Part shown: positions 27,839 through 37,868 of the stretch, in pieces
Layout of the letters: each line of letters opens with the position of its first letter
How positions within the stretch are numbered: position 1 is the first letter of the stretch
Assembly: GCA_017829075.1 (NCBI GenBank)
Contig: JAGAJA010000107.1
Span: 20,247 to 84,246 of the forward strand
Source: Oscillospiraceae bacterium
GTDB lineage: Bacteria; Bacillota_A; Clostridia; Oscillospirales; Ruminococcaceae
Reading direction: 5' to 3'
DNA length: 64,000 nt
Notes under the pieces: generated by a model
Databases searched by the model: none
Seen by the model: only the letters and a program-made list of their open reading frames with translations
Told to the model about the DNA's origin: nothing
Made by a program: the position numbers and the translations under genes

Positions 27839-28108
27839 ATGCAGGAAAAGCACATTCCGCTGCGTAAGTGCATAGGCTGCGGTGAAATGATAGGAAAAAA
27901 GGGCGCTGTGAGGATAGTCCGCAGCAAGGACGGAGAGATCTCCGTTGACCTCACAGGGAAAAAAGCCGGGCGCGGCGCATATCTTTGCAGGAGCGTTTCC
28001 TGCATGGAGCTTGCCAGAAAGGGAAGAAAGCTGGAACGCGGGCTGAAATGCGCCATACCCGATGAGATATACGAAACTTTAGAGAAGGAGCTGACCTCGG
28101 ATAAATAA
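27839..28108 (+). CDS. ylxR: YlxR family RNA-binding protein (RnpM)
   Basis: An 89-residue YlxR/DUF448 protein. PLRKCIGCGEM is the family signature and GRGAYLCRS follows; a basic C-terminal half fits nucleic acid binding. In Bacillus subtilis the homologue has been reported to bind and modulate RNase P. TAAGGAGCG lies just ahead of the ATG, 10 nt after nusA. It overlaps the proposed start of ylxQ by 8 nt. Confidence 0.93.
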   Translation: MQEKHIPLRKCIGCGEMIGKKGAVRIVRSKDGEISVDLTGKKAGRGAYLCRSVSCMELARKGRKLERGLKCAIPDEIYETLEKELTSDK

Positions 28109-28409
28109 GGAACTTTCGACGATCTGCCTTTGCCGCCGCGCGGGAAAGCTGATACTCGGCTTTGACGCGGTCGTGCAGGAAATATCCTCGCCGAAATCGA
28201 AAGCGGCGGGAATAATTCTGGCGGCGGACGTGTCGCCCAAGACCGAAAAGGAGATCCGCTTTGAGGCGGAAAAACACGGCACGCCAGTCGTTCGCGGGGA
28301 TTTCTCAATGGACGACGCAAAGGACGCTGTCGGAAAGCGTTCCGGCATTTTTCTGGTGCTGGACGCGGGATTATACGGCTCTATTACAAAACATATAGAA
28401 GATAACTAG
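28101..28409 (+). CDS. ylxQ: YlxQ, L7Ae-family RNA-binding protein with non-standard start
   Basis: An L7Ae/L30e-fold protein (102 residues if started at 28101) of the nusA-infB operon; such proteins bind kink-turn RNA. Family-like sequence begins well before the first GTG (28173): [17 protein letters not shown] is in frame upstream. Between the upstream stop (28092-28094) and 28173 there is no ATG, GTG or TTG. The best fit is AUA at 28101, 10 nt after AAGGAG (28085-28090), giving [18 protein letters not shown] at 28122 is a second option. A start at 28173 would lose the N-terminal quarter of the fold. Confidence 0.75.
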   Translation: MNKELSTICLCRRAGKLILGFDAVVQEISSPKSKAAGIILAADVSPKTEKEIRFEAEKHGTPVVRGDFSMDDAKDAVGKRSGIFLVLDAGLYGSITKHIEDN

Positions 28410-28426
28410 TATGGAGGAAAGTTACA

Positions 28427-31339
28427 TTGCCAAATAAAAAATATCGAGTACAGGATATTGCGGCTGATATCGGCGTTGACCGCAGTGAAGTTATACAGCT
28501 CCTTGAGGGGGCGTTTGAGGGCGCGAAGAAAGCTCAGACCTCGCTTACCGATCAGGAGGTAAGCTATGTGCTGGAGGTTTATTCCAAAAAGCACGAGGTA
28601 AAGAATTTCGATGAGTATTTCAAGGCTACCGCCGGTCAAAAGACCGAAAAGCCCAAGGCAGAGGAGAAGAAGCCCGCGGCTAAGAAGAAGCCTGTCGCAA
28701 AGAAGGAAGAAGCTCCTGCTGAAAAGGCTGAAAATGCTGAAAAGGCAGAAGAAAAGGCTGAGCCTAAAACAGAGGTAAAGGCAGAGGTTAAACCTGAGCC
28801 CAAGCCTGAGGTTAAGCCTGAGCCTAAGCCGGAAGTAAAGCCGGAGGTAAAGGCAGAGGCAAAGCCTGAGCCAAAGACAGAGGCAAAGCCGGAAGTAAAA
28901 CCGGAAGTAAAGCCTGAGCAGAAGCCCGCAGCGGCTAAGCCCAGAACCGAAAACTCCGACAAGCCGCAGGCAAATCGCGACGGCAAGCCCGGCGACAGAC
29001 CTCAGTTCAACCGCGACAATAATCGTAACGGAGATCGTCCGCAGAACGGCGTCAGAAACGGCGACAGACCGCAGTTCAATCGTGACAATAACAGGAACGG
29101 CGACCGCCCGCAGTTCAACAACAACCGTAATGGCGACCGTCCTCAGTTCAATAACGGCGGCAAGCCCGGTGACAGACCTCAGTTCAGCCGTGACAACAGA
29201 AACGGCGACAGGAACAGCTCTAATCGCGATGTACGCAGGGAGCAGGTAAATCCGCTGGCAAGCAGCAAGCCGTCAATGCAGAAGCCGGCTATCGACTCCT
29301 CAAAGATCAAGGTGAACACACCGCCCATGCAGAAGCAGAAGGGCGAGGCTGTTCAGCGCGGCGAGCAGGTAACAAAGATGGTGGACACAAGGGGCAGCTA
29401 CGTTGAGCTGGATAAGTACAACGAGCGCTATGAGAGCATCGCTCCCGCCACCAAAATGAGCAACGACAGCTTCCAGCGCAAGCAGAAGATCCAGCAGAAG
29501 TCCCAGAACAAGGGCAAGCCGTTCAACTCCAAGCGCGAAACAGAAGCCCAGAAGCTGAAAAGACTTGAGCTGGAGCGCGCAAGAAAGCAGCAGCTCAAGG
29601 TGCAGATCCCGGACGAGATCGTGGTATCCGAGCTTGCAACAAGACTCAAGGTTACTGCGACGGAGGTCATCAAGAAGCTGTTCAATCTGGGCGTTATGGC
29701 TAACCTTAACGAAACTATCGACTTCGACACCGCTTCTCTGGTAGCAGAGGATCTGGGCGCAAAGGTAGAAAAGGAAGTCGTTGTGACTATCGAGGAGCGT
29801 CTGTTTGAGGACACTCCGGACGATCCGGAAAGCTTACAGCCCCGCAGCCCGGTTGTAGTTGTAATGGGTCACGTTGACCACGGTAAAACCTCGCTGCTGG
29901 ACTATATCAGACATTCCAGCGTTACCTCCACAGAGGCGGGCGGAATTACCCAGCACATCGGTGCGTACAGAGTGCAGATAAACGGCAGGGATATCACATT
30001 CCTTGATACCCCCGGACATGAAGCGTTCACCTCCATGAGAGCCCGCGGCGCGAGCATCACGGATATAGCAATTCTGGTAGTAGCCGCAGACGACGGTATC
30101 ATGCCGCAGACTGTTGAAGCTATCAACCACGCAAAGGCAGCCGGAGTTTCCATTATCGTTGCCATCAACAAGATGGACAAGGAGGGCGCAAATCCCGACA
30201 AGATCAAGGAAGAGCTTACCAAGTACGATCTCGTATGCGAGGAATGGGGCGGCGATGTTATCTGCGTTCCTGTTTCCGCAAAGACTGGCGCAGGCATTGA
30301 AAACCTGCTGGAAATGGTATGCCTTACCGCGGACGTTCTGGAGCTCAAGGCAAATCCCGACAGACTTGCGACCGGCGCAGTTATCGAGGCTAAGCTGGAC
30401 AAGGGCAGAGGTCCTATCGCTACCGTGCTTGTACAGAACGGTACGCTGCACACCGGAGATGTACTCATCGCCGGAATGGCAGTTGGCAGAGTGCGCGTAA
30501 TGCGCGACGACAAGGGCAGGACTGTCAAGGAAGCAGGCCCGTCTGTTCCTGTTGAGATCATGGGACTTGCGGACGTTCCCTCCGCCGGAGATACCTTTGC
30601 GGCGGTAGAGGACGAGAAGCTTGCCCGCGAGCTGGTAGAGAAGCGCAGACATGACGCTAAGGAAGAGCAGTTCAAGGCATATCATCAGGTTACACTCGAC
30701 AACCTGTTCTCCTCTATCGAGGAGGGTACCGTAAAGGAACTGCCGATCATCGTAAAGGCGGACGTTCAGGGTTCTGTCGAAGCGGTGAAGCAGTCGCTTG
30801 AAAAGCTCTCCAACGAGGAAGTACGCGTAAGAGTTATCCACGGCGCAGTAGGCGCGGTAAGCGAGAGCGATGTTATGCTGGCGGCGGCTTCCGGCGCTAT
30901 CATTGTCGGATTTAACGTAAGACCTCACCCCTCCGCACAGGACAACGCAAAGCGCGACGGTATCGAGATACGTCTTTACCGCGTAATCTACGACGCTATC
31001 GAGGACATCACTGCTGCGATGAAGGGTATGCTTGCGCCTAAGTTCAGAGAAGTTGATCTGGGCAGAGTTGAGGTTCGTCAGGTATACAAGATCACGAATG
31101 TCGGCATTGTTGCTGGTTCCTACGTCCTTGACGGAAAGGTTGCAAGAAACGGTCAGGTTCGTATCGTCCGCGACGGTATCATTGTCGGCGACGACAAGAT
31201 CGCTGGACTTCAGCGCTTCAAGGATTCCGTAAAGGAAGTTGCCGCAGGCTATGAGTGCGGTATCAGCCTTGAAAAGTTCACCGATATCAAGGTCGGGGAT
31301 ATCTTTGAGGCTTATATGATGGAAGAGTACAGGGATTGA
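28427..31339 (+). CDS. infB: Translation initiation factor IF-2
   Basis: A 970-residue GTPase that brings fMet-tRNA to the 30S subunit. An IF2-N helical domain ([14 protein letters not shown]) starts the protein. A low-complexity linker follows: Lys/Pro/Glu repeats, then an Asn/Arg/Gly-rich GDRPQF repeat (28788-29214). A second IF2-N domain precedes the G domain, with GHVDHGKTS at about residue 480, DTPGHEAF and NKMD, then the C1/C2 domains. The start is TTG, 6 nt after GGAGGAAA, which suggests that start codon choice may limit expression. Confidence 0.97.
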   Translation: MPNKKYRVQDIAADIGVDRSEVIQLLEGAFEGAKKAQTSLTDQEVSYVLEVYSKKHEVKNFDEYFKATAGQKTEKPKAEEKKPAAKKKPVAKKEEAPAEKAENAEKAEEKAEPKTEVKAEVKPEPKPEVKPEPKPEVKPEVKAEAKPEPKTEAKPEVKPEVKPEQKPAAAKPRTENSDKPQANRDGKPGDRPQFNRDNNRNGDRPQNGVRNGDRPQFNRDNNRNGDRPQFNNNRNGDRPQFNNGGKPGDRPQFSRDNRNGDRNSSNRDVRREQVNPLASSKPSMQKPAIDSSKIKVNTPPMQKQKGEAVQRGEQVTKMVDTRGSYVELDKYNERYESIAPATKMSNDSFQRKQKIQQKSQNKGKPFNSKRETEAQKLKRLELERARKQQLKVQIPDEIVVSELATRLKVTATEVIKKLFNLGVMANLNETIDFDTASLVAEDLGAKVEKEVVVTIEERLFEDTPDDPESLQPRSPVVVVMGHVDHGKTSLLDYIRHSSVTSTEAGGITQHIGAYRVQINGRDITFLDTPGHEAFTSMRARGASITDIAILVVAADDGIMPQTVEAINHAKAAGVSIIVAINKMDKEGANPDKIKEELTKYDLVCEEWGGDVICVPVSAKTGAGIENLLEMVCLTADVLELKANPDRLATGAVIEAKLDKGRGPIATVLVQNGTLHTGDVLIAGMAVGRVRVMRDDKGRTVKEAGPSVPVEIMGLADVPSAGDTFAAVEDEKLARELVEKRRHDAKEEQFKAYHQVTLDNLFSSIEEGTVKELPIIVKADVQGSVEAVKQSLEKLSNEEVRVRVIHGAVGAVSESDVMLAAASGAIIVGFNVRPHPSAQDNAKRDGIEIRLYRVIYDAIEDITAAMKGMLAPKFREVDLGRVEVRQVYKITNVGIVAGSYVLDGKVARNGQVRIVRDGIIVGDDKIAGLQRFKDSVKEVAAGYECGISLEKFTDIKVGDIFEAYMMEEYRD
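28788..29214 (+). repeat. Coding low-complexity repeats in the IF-2 linker
   Basis: Two kinds of coding repeat lie side by side. 28788-28930 encodes alternating PEPK/PEVK units. 28983-29214 encodes six copies of a unit ending GDRPQ(F), spaced by Asn/Arg-rich stretches such as NRDNNRNG. The codons vary between units, so the repeats have been kept at protein level. Confidence 0.85.
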
Positions 31340-31391
31340 TCCCTGTTTGCGGCGCGGTCTGACGGGAGTTGGTCTGCGCAGGGAGGGTTTT

Positions 31392-31796
31392 ATGGCTAAT
31401 TTCAACTTAAAAAGACTTTCCGAGGATATAAAAAGAGAGCTTTCCGCTGCGGTGAGCGGCGTGAAGGATCCGAGAGTTTCCAAGAATTTTGTAACGGTGA
31501 CTCACTGCGAGCTTACCAGCGACCTGTCCTACTGCCGGGTTCACATTGCGTGTCTTGGCGGCGAGGGCAGGACTGCGAAAGCAGTGGAGGGAATGACCGC
31601 CGCTTCCGGCTACTTCAAGAAAGCTATTGCGGCGAGAGTCCGCATGAGAAAAATGCCGGAGCTTATCTTCCTGCCGGACAATTCACTGGAATACAGCGCG
31701 CATATTGAAGAAATACTTTCAAAGCTGCCGAAGCCTGCTCAGCAGGAGGACGCAGAAACCGAGGAGAAAACGGAGGACGCAGATGAGGAGAATTGA
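31392..31796 (+). CDS. rbfA: Ribosome-binding factor A
   Basis: A 134-residue KH-fold protein that helps mature the 16S rRNA 5' end in the 30S subunit. NLKRLSEDIKRELS, DPRVSKNFVTVT and LPDNSLEYSAHIEEIL are family features. The acidic tail (EDAETEEKTEDADEEN) is an extra. GGGAGG precedes the ATG at 31392. Its end overlaps nrnA by 14 nt. Confidence 0.95.
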   Translation: MANFNLKRLSEDIKRELSAAVSGVKDPRVSKNFVTVTHCELTSDLSYCRVHIACLGGEGRTAKAVEGMTAASGYFKKAIAARVRMRKMPELIFLPDNSLEYSAHIEEILSKLPKPAQQEDAETEEKTEDADEEN

Positions 31797-32742
31797 TTTA
31801 CGCGAAGCCGCGCAGTACCTGCGGGAAAACGACTTTTTCCTCATTCTCATGCACGGAAGTCCGGACGGAGATACCCTCGGCTGCGGATACGCGCTGTGCG
31901 GAGCCTTGCAGCAGATCGGGAAGAAAGCAAAGGCTGTCTGCCCCGACCCTATCCCGAAGAAGTTCAACTATATGTTCCGTGAAATTGAGGAGCAGGAATT
32001 CGAGCCGCAGACGATCATTACCGTGGACGTTGCGGACGCGAAGCTCCTCTATGGCATGAAAGAGCTTGGCGAGAAAGCCGGGCTTTGCATAGACCACCAC
32101 GTCAGCAATACCGAGTATGCCGAGCGGCTGCTGCTTGCTCCGGAATACGCGGCGGCGTGCGAGCTTCTGTTTGAGCTGTTGAGTTCCATGCAGGACGTTA
32201 AGATCACACCCTGCATAGCGGACTGCCTGTACACTGGAATTGCAACGGACAGCGGCTGCTTCAAGTACAGCAACACCTCTCCCCAGACCCATGTTTACGC
32301 GGCGGAGCTGATGAAGCTCGGCGCGGATATCGTGCCGATAAACTACGCGATGTTCGACATGAAGAGTCAGGGCAGATTAAAGCTTGAACAGCTTGCTCTG
32401 AGCAATATCCGTTATTATGACGCGGGGAGAATTGCGGTCATAGACGTAACTCAGGAGGTTATAGACTCCATCGAGGGAATAGACAGCGAGGACATCGGCG
32501 CGCTTGCGGCTATGCCCAGACAGATTGAGGGCGTGGATATCGGCATCTGCATCAAGGAGAAGAAGCCGGGACTGTTCAAGGCTTCGCTGCGTTCCAGTGA
32601 AAACGCGGACGTTGCGGCGATCGCCCAGAATTTCGGCGGCGGCGGTCACGCAAGGGCTGCGGGCTGCGCGTTTGAGTGCTCTCTCGAAGAAGCAGAGAAG
32701 CAGCTTGTCTGGGCGTGCGCAAAGGCGCTGGGAAGAAGCTGA
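31783..32742 (+). CDS. nrnA: DHH-DHHA1 phosphoesterase, NrnA type
   Basis: A 319-residue member of the DHH family that degrades nanoRNA and dephosphorylates pAp in Bacillus. DHH motifs HGSPDGDTLGCG, TVDVADA, CIDHHVSN and TGIATDSGCFKYSN supply the metal ligands; the DHHA1 part has FGGGGHARAAGC. The ATG lies inside the end of rbfA, after GGAGG, so the two are translationally coupled. The rbfA-nrnA-truB-ribF order is typical of Firmicutes. Confidence 0.93.
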   Translation: MRRIDLREAAQYLRENDFFLILMHGSPDGDTLGCGYALCGALQQIGKKAKAVCPDPIPKKFNYMFREIEEQEFEPQTIITVDVADAKLLYGMKELGEKAGLCIDHHVSNTEYAERLLLAPEYAAACELLFELLSSMQDVKITPCIADCLYTGIATDSGCFKYSNTSPQTHVYAAELMKLGADIVPINYAMFDMKSQGRLKLEQLALSNIRYYDAGRIAVIDVTQEVIDSIEGIDSEDIGALAAMPRQIEGVDIGICIKEKKPGLFKASLRSSENADVAAIAQNFGGGGHARAAGCAFECSLEEAEKQLVWACAKALGRS

Positions 32743-32743
32743 C

Positions 32744-33628
32744 ATGACCGGGATAATCTGCATAAACAAGCCGCAGGAGTTCACCTCGTTTGACGTGGTG
32801 GCTTCAATGCGGAGGTGCTTCGGCACAAAGAAAATAGGACACGGCGGGACGTTAGATCCTATGGCTGTCGGAGTTCTTCCGGTGTTTGTCGGAGGGGCTA
32901 CCAAGGCTGTGGATTTAGTTCCGGACGACAGCAAGAGCTACCGGGCGGGATTTCGGCTGGGAGTGGTTTCTGACACTCAGGACATCTGGGGAAAGCTGCG
33001 CTCTCGCTGCGAAAACGGAGTTTCCGAGGCGGAAATGCAGTTCGTTTTGGAGGATTTCCGCGGGGAAATAATGCAGATACCGCCGATGTATTCCGCGCTC
33101 AAGGTCAACGGGCAGAAGCTGTGCGACCTCGCCCGCAGGGGAATTGAGGTGGAGCGCAAGCCGCGCCCGGCAACGATAAGCCGGCTGGAGCTGCTCAGCT
33201 TTGACGGCACTGACGGGGTGATCGAAGTGGACTGCTCCGGAGGAACCTATATCCGCACGCTGATAAACGACATCGGCGAAGCCCTCTGCACCGGCGCGGT
33301 CATGACCAGCCTTTGCAGGACGAAAAGCTGCGGATTTACGCTTGACTGCTGCCATGAGCTGGACGAGGTGCGAAATGCAGACAGGGAGCAGCTTGAAAGC
33401 TGGTTGATGCCTGTGGAGAAGCTGTTCGCGCCGCTGCCGGAGATACCTCTCGATGAGGTTCAGCGGAGAATGTATCTGAACGGTGTAAGGCTTGACGCGG
33501 ACAGGCTCGCAAAGCGGACTGAGCCGGACAAGCTAAGCCGGATCACCGCCGGGGGAGAATTCCTCGGCGTGGGAAAAATTAACGAACAGGGGGAGCTTGT
33601 CCCGGTGAAGCAGTTCCGTGGGGACTGA
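32744..33628 (+). CDS. truB: tRNA pseudouridine-55 synthase
   Basis: A 294-residue enzyme that makes pseudouridine 55 in the T-loop of tRNAs. GIICINKPQEFTSFDVV and IGHGGTLDPMAVGVLPV are present; the Asp in the latter (about residue 36) is catalytic. CSGGTYIRTLINDIGEAL is the second family motif. It starts 1 nt after the nrnA stop. Confidence 0.96.
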   Translation: MTGIICINKPQEFTSFDVVASMRRCFGTKKIGHGGTLDPMAVGVLPVFVGGATKAVDLVPDDSKSYRAGFRLGVVSDTQDIWGKLRSRCENGVSEAEMQFVLEDFRGEIMQIPPMYSALKVNGQKLCDLARRGIEVERKPRPATISRLELLSFDGTDGVIEVDCSGGTYIRTLINDIGEALCTGAVMTSLCRTKSCGFTLDCCHELDEVRNADREQLESWLMPVEKLFAPLPEIPLDEVQRRMYLNGVRLDADRLAKRTEPDKLSRITAGGEFLGVGKINEQGELVPVKQFRGD

Positions 33629-33660
33629 CCGGCGGCTTTCTCTGATATGGTGGAATTATT

Positions 33661-34563
33661 TTGATTGATATAACATACGGCAGTCAGGGCGCGGCGGAGA
33701 AAACCGCAGTCGCTCTCGGCTACTTTGACGGACTGCACTTAGGTCATGTCGGCGTTATCAGCGCGGCTCTGGCGCAGCCCGGACTTAAATCGGCGGTGTT
33801 CACCTTTAACTGCGACACCACATTGCCGAAATTCCGCGGGCCGGAGGACATAATCTCGTTTGAGAACAAGCGTGAGCTTATGGAGAAAATGGGGGTGAAA
33901 TACCTCTATGCGCCGGATTTCGCGGAGGTCTGCACACTCTCGGACGAGGATTTTGTGAAGAAAATACTGATCGACAGGCTTAATGCAGGCTTTGCCTGCT
34001 GCGGCAGGAATTTCCGGTTCGGAAAGGGCGGCTGCGGCACCCCGGAGCGGCTGGAGGAGATCGGCGCAAAGTACGGAATGCGTGTGCAGATCGTGCAGGA
34101 CATCTGTCTGGACGGAAAGATCATCAGCTCAACGCGCATTCGTGAGCATATCCGCCGGGGAGAGATAGAGCAGGCGAACAGGCTGCTCGGATATGAACTG
34201 TGGTACAGACTGCCGGTGATAAGGGGCAATGAGATCGGGCGGACGATAAGCTTTCCGACCATTAACCAGATCATTCCGGACACCAACATAATCCCGCGCT
34301 ACGGTGTGTATAAGAGCTTCGTTGAGATAGGCAGCAAGCAGTATCACGGAGTTACCAACATCGGGGTGAAGCCCACGGTGGAGCACCGCAGCGACGGCAC
34401 CGGCGCGGTCATGGAAACCCACATAATCGGCTTTGACGGCGACCTGTACGGGCAGAATATTGCTGTTGCGCTGGTGAGGTTCATTCGTCCGGAGAAGAAA
34501 TTCTCGGGACTGGCTGAACTGAAGCAGCAAATCGCGCAGGACAAGGAAGCTGCGCTGAAATAA
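33661..34563 (+). CDS. ribF: Bifunctional riboflavin kinase/FAD synthetase
   Basis: A 300-residue enzyme that converts riboflavin to FMN and FMN to FAD. The N-terminal adenylyltransferase has ALGYFDGLHLGH and the STRIREHIRRGEIEQAN segment; the kinase domain has GRTISFPTINQ and GVYKSFVEI, with GVTNIGVKPTV. It starts with TTG at 33661, with a weak GGTGGAA upstream. No other rib gene is near. Confidence 0.94.
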   Translation: MIDITYGSQGAAEKTAVALGYFDGLHLGHVGVISAALAQPGLKSAVFTFNCDTTLPKFRGPEDIISFENKRELMEKMGVKYLYAPDFAEVCTLSDEDFVKKILIDRLNAGFACCGRNFRFGKGGCGTPERLEEIGAKYGMRVQIVQDICLDGKIISSTRIREHIRRGEIEQANRLLGYELWYRLPVIRGNEIGRTISFPTINQIIPDTNIIPRYGVYKSFVEIGSKQYHGVTNIGVKPTVEHRSDGTGAVMETHIIGFDGDLYGQNIAVALVRFIRPEKKFSGLAELKQQIAQDKEAALK

Positions 34564-34582
34564 AACGAAAGGAATAACATAA

Positions 34583-36031
34583 ATGGAAGTAAGAACCAGA
34601 TTTGCGCCCAGCCCCACTGGGTATATGCACATAGGAAATCTGCGCACCGCGCTTTATACCTATCTCATTGCAAGAAAGAACAAGGGAAAATTCATTCTGC
34701 GTATTGAGGACACCGATCAGGGACGTTATGTAGAGGGCGCAACGGACGTTATTTACAGAACCCTCAAGACCTGCGGACTGAACTGGGACGAAGGCCCGGA
34801 CGTAGGCGGCCCCTGCGGCCCGTATATCCAGAGCGAGAGAATGGGTATGTTCAAGGAATACGCTGAGAAGCTGGTGGAGAGCGGCCATGCCTACTACTGC
34901 TTCTGCGGAAAGTCCGAGGAAACCGACGACAGCAAGCCCAGCGGACTTGCTTCCGCTAATCGCTGCGGCTGCCGGGAGCTTCCCCGTGAGGAGGCTGAGA
35001 AGCGCCGCGCGGCAGGAGAGCCCTGCGTAATCCGTCAGAAGATACCCACCGAGGGAACAACCACGTTCCATGATGAGATATACGGCGATATCACCGTGGA
35101 GAACATCGACCTTGACGATCAGGTGCTGCTGAAATCCGATGGAATGCCCACATATAATTTCGCGAACGTTGTGGACGACCACACAATGGGAATTACCCAT
35201 GTAGTAAGAGGAAACGAGTACCTGTCCTCTGCGCCTAAGTACAATCTTCTGTACGAGGCATTCGGCTGGGCTCCTCCCATGTATATCCATGTGGAGCACA
35301 TCATGCGCGACGCAACTCACAAGCTCTCTAAGCGTGACGGCGACGCGTCCTTTGAGGATTTCCGGGCTAAGGGCTACCTTACCGAGGCTATACTGAACTA
35401 CATTCTGCTGCTGGGCTGGGCGCCTAAGGGCGAGCAGGAGATATTCTCCCTTGAGGAGATGATCGAGGCATTTGACCTCAGCGGAATTTCCAAGTCCCCG
35501 GCAATCTTTGACCCGATGAAGCTCACCGCGATCAACGCAGAATATATCCGCGCCCTGCCGCTGGAGAAGTTCGTGGAGCTTGCCGAGCCGTGGATAAGAA
35601 AGACCTGCAAGCGCACCGACATCGACCTGCCGCTGCTCTGCGCAGGAATTCAGCCGAGAACCGAGGTTCTCAGCGATATACCGGAGCGCGTGGACTTCAT
35701 TGACGAGATGCCGGAATATTCCATTGATATGTACGTCAGCAAGAAGATGAAAACCACTCCCCAGACCTCTCTGGACGCGCTGAAAAAGCTTGTTCCGGTA
35801 ATCGAGGGCGTTGAGGAATTCACACAGGAGAACATTCACGACGCGCTGTTTAAGCAGATTGAAGCGGACGGCGTGAAGAACGGTCTGTATCTCTATCCGC
35901 TGCGCGTTGCTCTCAGCGGCAAGGCGGTAACTCCCGGCGGCGGTGTGGAGCTTGCGAAGATACTCGGCAAGGAGGACACTCTCAACCGCATGAGAAAGGC
36001 GATAGACAAGCTTTCCGCAGAGATAGTCTGA
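34583..36031 (+). CDS. gltX: Glutamyl-tRNA synthetase
   Basis: A 482-residue class I synthetase that charges tRNA-Glu and, in bacteria lacking GlnRS, also tRNA-Gln. FAPSPTGYMHIGNLRTAL contains the HIGH-type motif (MHIGN) and HKLSKRDGD the KMSKS-type motif at about residue 247. A Cys-rich CFC...CGC segment at about residues 112-136 is at the place of the zinc site. GAAAGGAA precedes the ATG. It ends the long run that starts at rimP. Confidence 0.96.
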   Translation: MEVRTRFAPSPTGYMHIGNLRTALYTYLIARKNKGKFILRIEDTDQGRYVEGATDVIYRTLKTCGLNWDEGPDVGGPCGPYIQSERMGMFKEYAEKLVESGHAYYCFCGKSEETDDSKPSGLASANRCGCRELPREEAEKRRAAGEPCVIRQKIPTEGTTTFHDEIYGDITVENIDLDDQVLLKSDGMPTYNFANVVDDHTMGITHVVRGNEYLSSAPKYNLLYEAFGWAPPMYIHVEHIMRDATHKLSKRDGDASFEDFRAKGYLTEAILNYILLLGWAPKGEQEIFSLEEMIEAFDLSGISKSPAIFDPMKLTAINAEYIRALPLEKFVELAEPWIRKTCKRTDIDLPLLCAGIQPRTEVLSDIPERVDFIDEMPEYSIDMYVSKKMKTTPQTSLDALKKLVPVIEGVEEFTQENIHDALFKQIEADGVKNGLYLYPLRVALSGKAVTPGGGVELAKILGKEDTLNRMRKAIDKLSAEIV

Positions 36032-36161
36032 TCGTATTTAATTGATTATTCAGAATTAATTCACAGATTTATCACTTTAGTGTGATAAGCTGTATTATGT
36101 CCGGATTTTTCCGGCTGACGATTACTATGCTCCGCAGTAAATGTGGAAAAGGACATTGTGT

Positions 36162-37130
36162 ATGATTGAAGTAAAAAACCTGAGCAAAAGCTACGGCAGC
36201 AAGCTCGCGGTGGACGGAATAAGCTTTTCCGCAGGGGAGAGCGAGATCCTCGGATTTTTAGGGCCTAACGGCGCGGGAAAGTCCACCACGATGAATATGC
36301 TGACCGGCTATCTGTCGTCCTCCGGAGGTCAGGCGCTGATCAACGGAGTTGACATTCTGGAAGACCCGGTGAAAGCCAAGAAGGACATCGGTTATCTTCC
36401 GGAGCAGCCTCCGCTTTATCTGGATATGACGGTAATGGAGTATCTGAACTTCGTTTACAGCCTGAAAAAGTGCAAGCTGCCAAAGCGTTCGCACCTTGAT
36501 GAGATCTGCCGTCTGGTGAAGATAACAGACGTGCAGAAGCGCGTTATCCGCAACCTCTCAAAGGGCTACAAGCAGCGTGTCGGTCTGGCGCAGGCGCTGG
36601 TGGGAAATCCGAAGGTGCTCATTCTGGACGAGCCGACAGTGGGACTTGACCCGAAGCAGATAATCGAGATACGCACCCTTATTAAGAAGCTGGGCAAGAA
36701 CCACACGGTTATCCTGTCCTCTCATATTCTGTCGGAGGTGCAGGCGGTGTGCGACAAGATCGTGGTTATCGACAAGGGAAAGCTAGTCGCGAATGACACC
36801 ACTGAGAACCTGTCCCACAATCTCTCCGCCGACCACAAGCTGACGGTGCAGATCGAAGGCCCGACAAAGGAAGTAAAGCAGATCCTTGAGCAGATACCGC
36901 AGATGGTGGAGGTTCACCTCAACCGCACTATCGAAAAGACCATCGGCGAGTACGAGCTTAACGCACAAGAGGGCTGCGATATCCGCCGCGAGGTATTCAA
37001 GCGCATGGCGGCGAGAAATTACCCGATACTTCTGATGAGAAGCAGCGAGCTTACTCTGGAGGAGATCTTCCTGAAGCTCACCACCGGCGATTTCTACGGC
37101 AATATTGAGAACGGAGGTGCGGGTAGATGA
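36162..37130 (+). CDS. ABC transporter ATPase, GldA-like
   Basis: A 322-residue ABC ATPase. Walker A GPNGAGKSTT (about residues 34-43), signature NLSKGYKQRVGLAQAL, Walker B LILDEPTVGLDP and the switch His (SSHILSE) are all present, so it should be active. The C-terminal extension of about 90 residues is typical of ABC-2 exporters. It overlaps the permease start by 4 nt. The group (ATPase, permease, GldG-like, DUF4340) resembles the GldAFG gliding system, but this lineage does not glide, so the cargo is unknown. Confidence 0.9.
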   Translation: MIEVKNLSKSYGSKLAVDGISFSAGESEILGFLGPNGAGKSTTMNMLTGYLSSSGGQALINGVDILEDPVKAKKDIGYLPEQPPLYLDMTVMEYLNFVYSLKKCKLPKRSHLDEICRLVKITDVQKRVIRNLSKGYKQRVGLAQALVGNPKVLILDEPTVGLDPKQIIEIRTLIKKLGKNHTVILSSHILSEVQAVCDKIVVIDKGKLVANDTTENLSHNLSADHKLTVQIEGPTKEVKQILEQIPQMVEVHLNRTIEKTIGEYELNAQEGCDIRREVFKRMAARNYPILLMRSSELTLEEIFLKLTTGDFYGNIENGGAGR

Positions 37131-37852
37131 CAGCGATAATGAAGCGTGAATTTGCTTCCTACTTTACCTCGCCGCTGGGATATGTGTATCTGGCGGTATT
37201 CTACGGGTTTTCAGGGTTGTTTCTGTGGATAACCTGTCTTTCTAGCGGTTCTGCGGATATGTCCTATGTTTTCCTGTGGATGTTCTTTATTATGATGATC
37301 CTTATCCCGATACTTACCATGAGGACAATGGCGGACGACAAGCGGCAAAAGACCGATCAGCTCACCCTGACCTCACCGGTCAGCCTTTTCGGACTTGTTG
37401 CGGGAAAATTCCTTGCGGCGTTCTTTATTTTCCTTATCGGGACTGCGATCATGCTGATTTATGCGATCGGGCTTTCCAGCGCGGTTGCTGGTTCAGGCAC
37501 TGGTCTTTCCTTTGGCTGGGCAAGCTTTTTCGGCAATTTCGTGGGCATAGTTCTTATGGGCGCCGTGTTCATTTCCGCAGGAATTTTCATTTCCAGCCTG
37601 ACGGAAAACCAGATGATCGCGGCTATCGGCAGTATCGGCTTAAATATCCTGCTGTGCCTGTTTGACGTGATCTCAAACTTTGTGACGGTGGATTTCCTCA
37701 AGGATATTATCAACGCGCTTTCAGTGCTGTATAAGTATCAGGAATTCACCTATGGCATTTTCAGTCTGAAGAATATTCTGTTCTTCCTGAGTCTGATAGT
37801 GATTTTCAACTTCCTGACGATGCGGAACATTGAGCGCCGCCGCTGGAGCTGA
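37127..37852 (+). CDS. ABC-2 type permease, GldF-like
   Basis: A 241-residue membrane protein with six predicted membrane segments. It begins TAIMKREFASYFTSPLGYVYL, a common start for GldF/NosY-like permeases, and contains RTMADDKRQKTDQLTLTSPVS in the first cytoplasmic loop. It should pair with the preceding ATPase. The start overlaps that gene by 4 nt. Confidence 0.88.
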   Translation: MTAIMKREFASYFTSPLGYVYLAVFYGFSGLFLWITCLSSGSADMSYVFLWMFFIMMILIPILTMRTMADDKRQKTDQLTLTSPVSLFGLVAGKFLAAFFIFLIGTAIMLIYAIGLSSAVAGSGTGLSFGWASFFGNFVGIVLMGAVFISAGIFISSLTENQMIAAIGSIGLNILLCLFDVISNFVTVDFLKDIINALSVLYKYQEFTYGIFSLKNILFFLSLIVIFNFLTMRNIERRRWS

Positions 37853-37868
37853 GAAAGGGGGAGCAGCA

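Noticed and set aside
28983..29214. Regular repeats resembling a CRISPR array
   Set aside because: The repeats are in frame within infB, vary at codon level and have no spacers of constant length.
29834..31483. 549-codon open frame opposite infB
   Set aside because: It mirrors the conserved IF-2 G domain and C-domains; no signal of its own.
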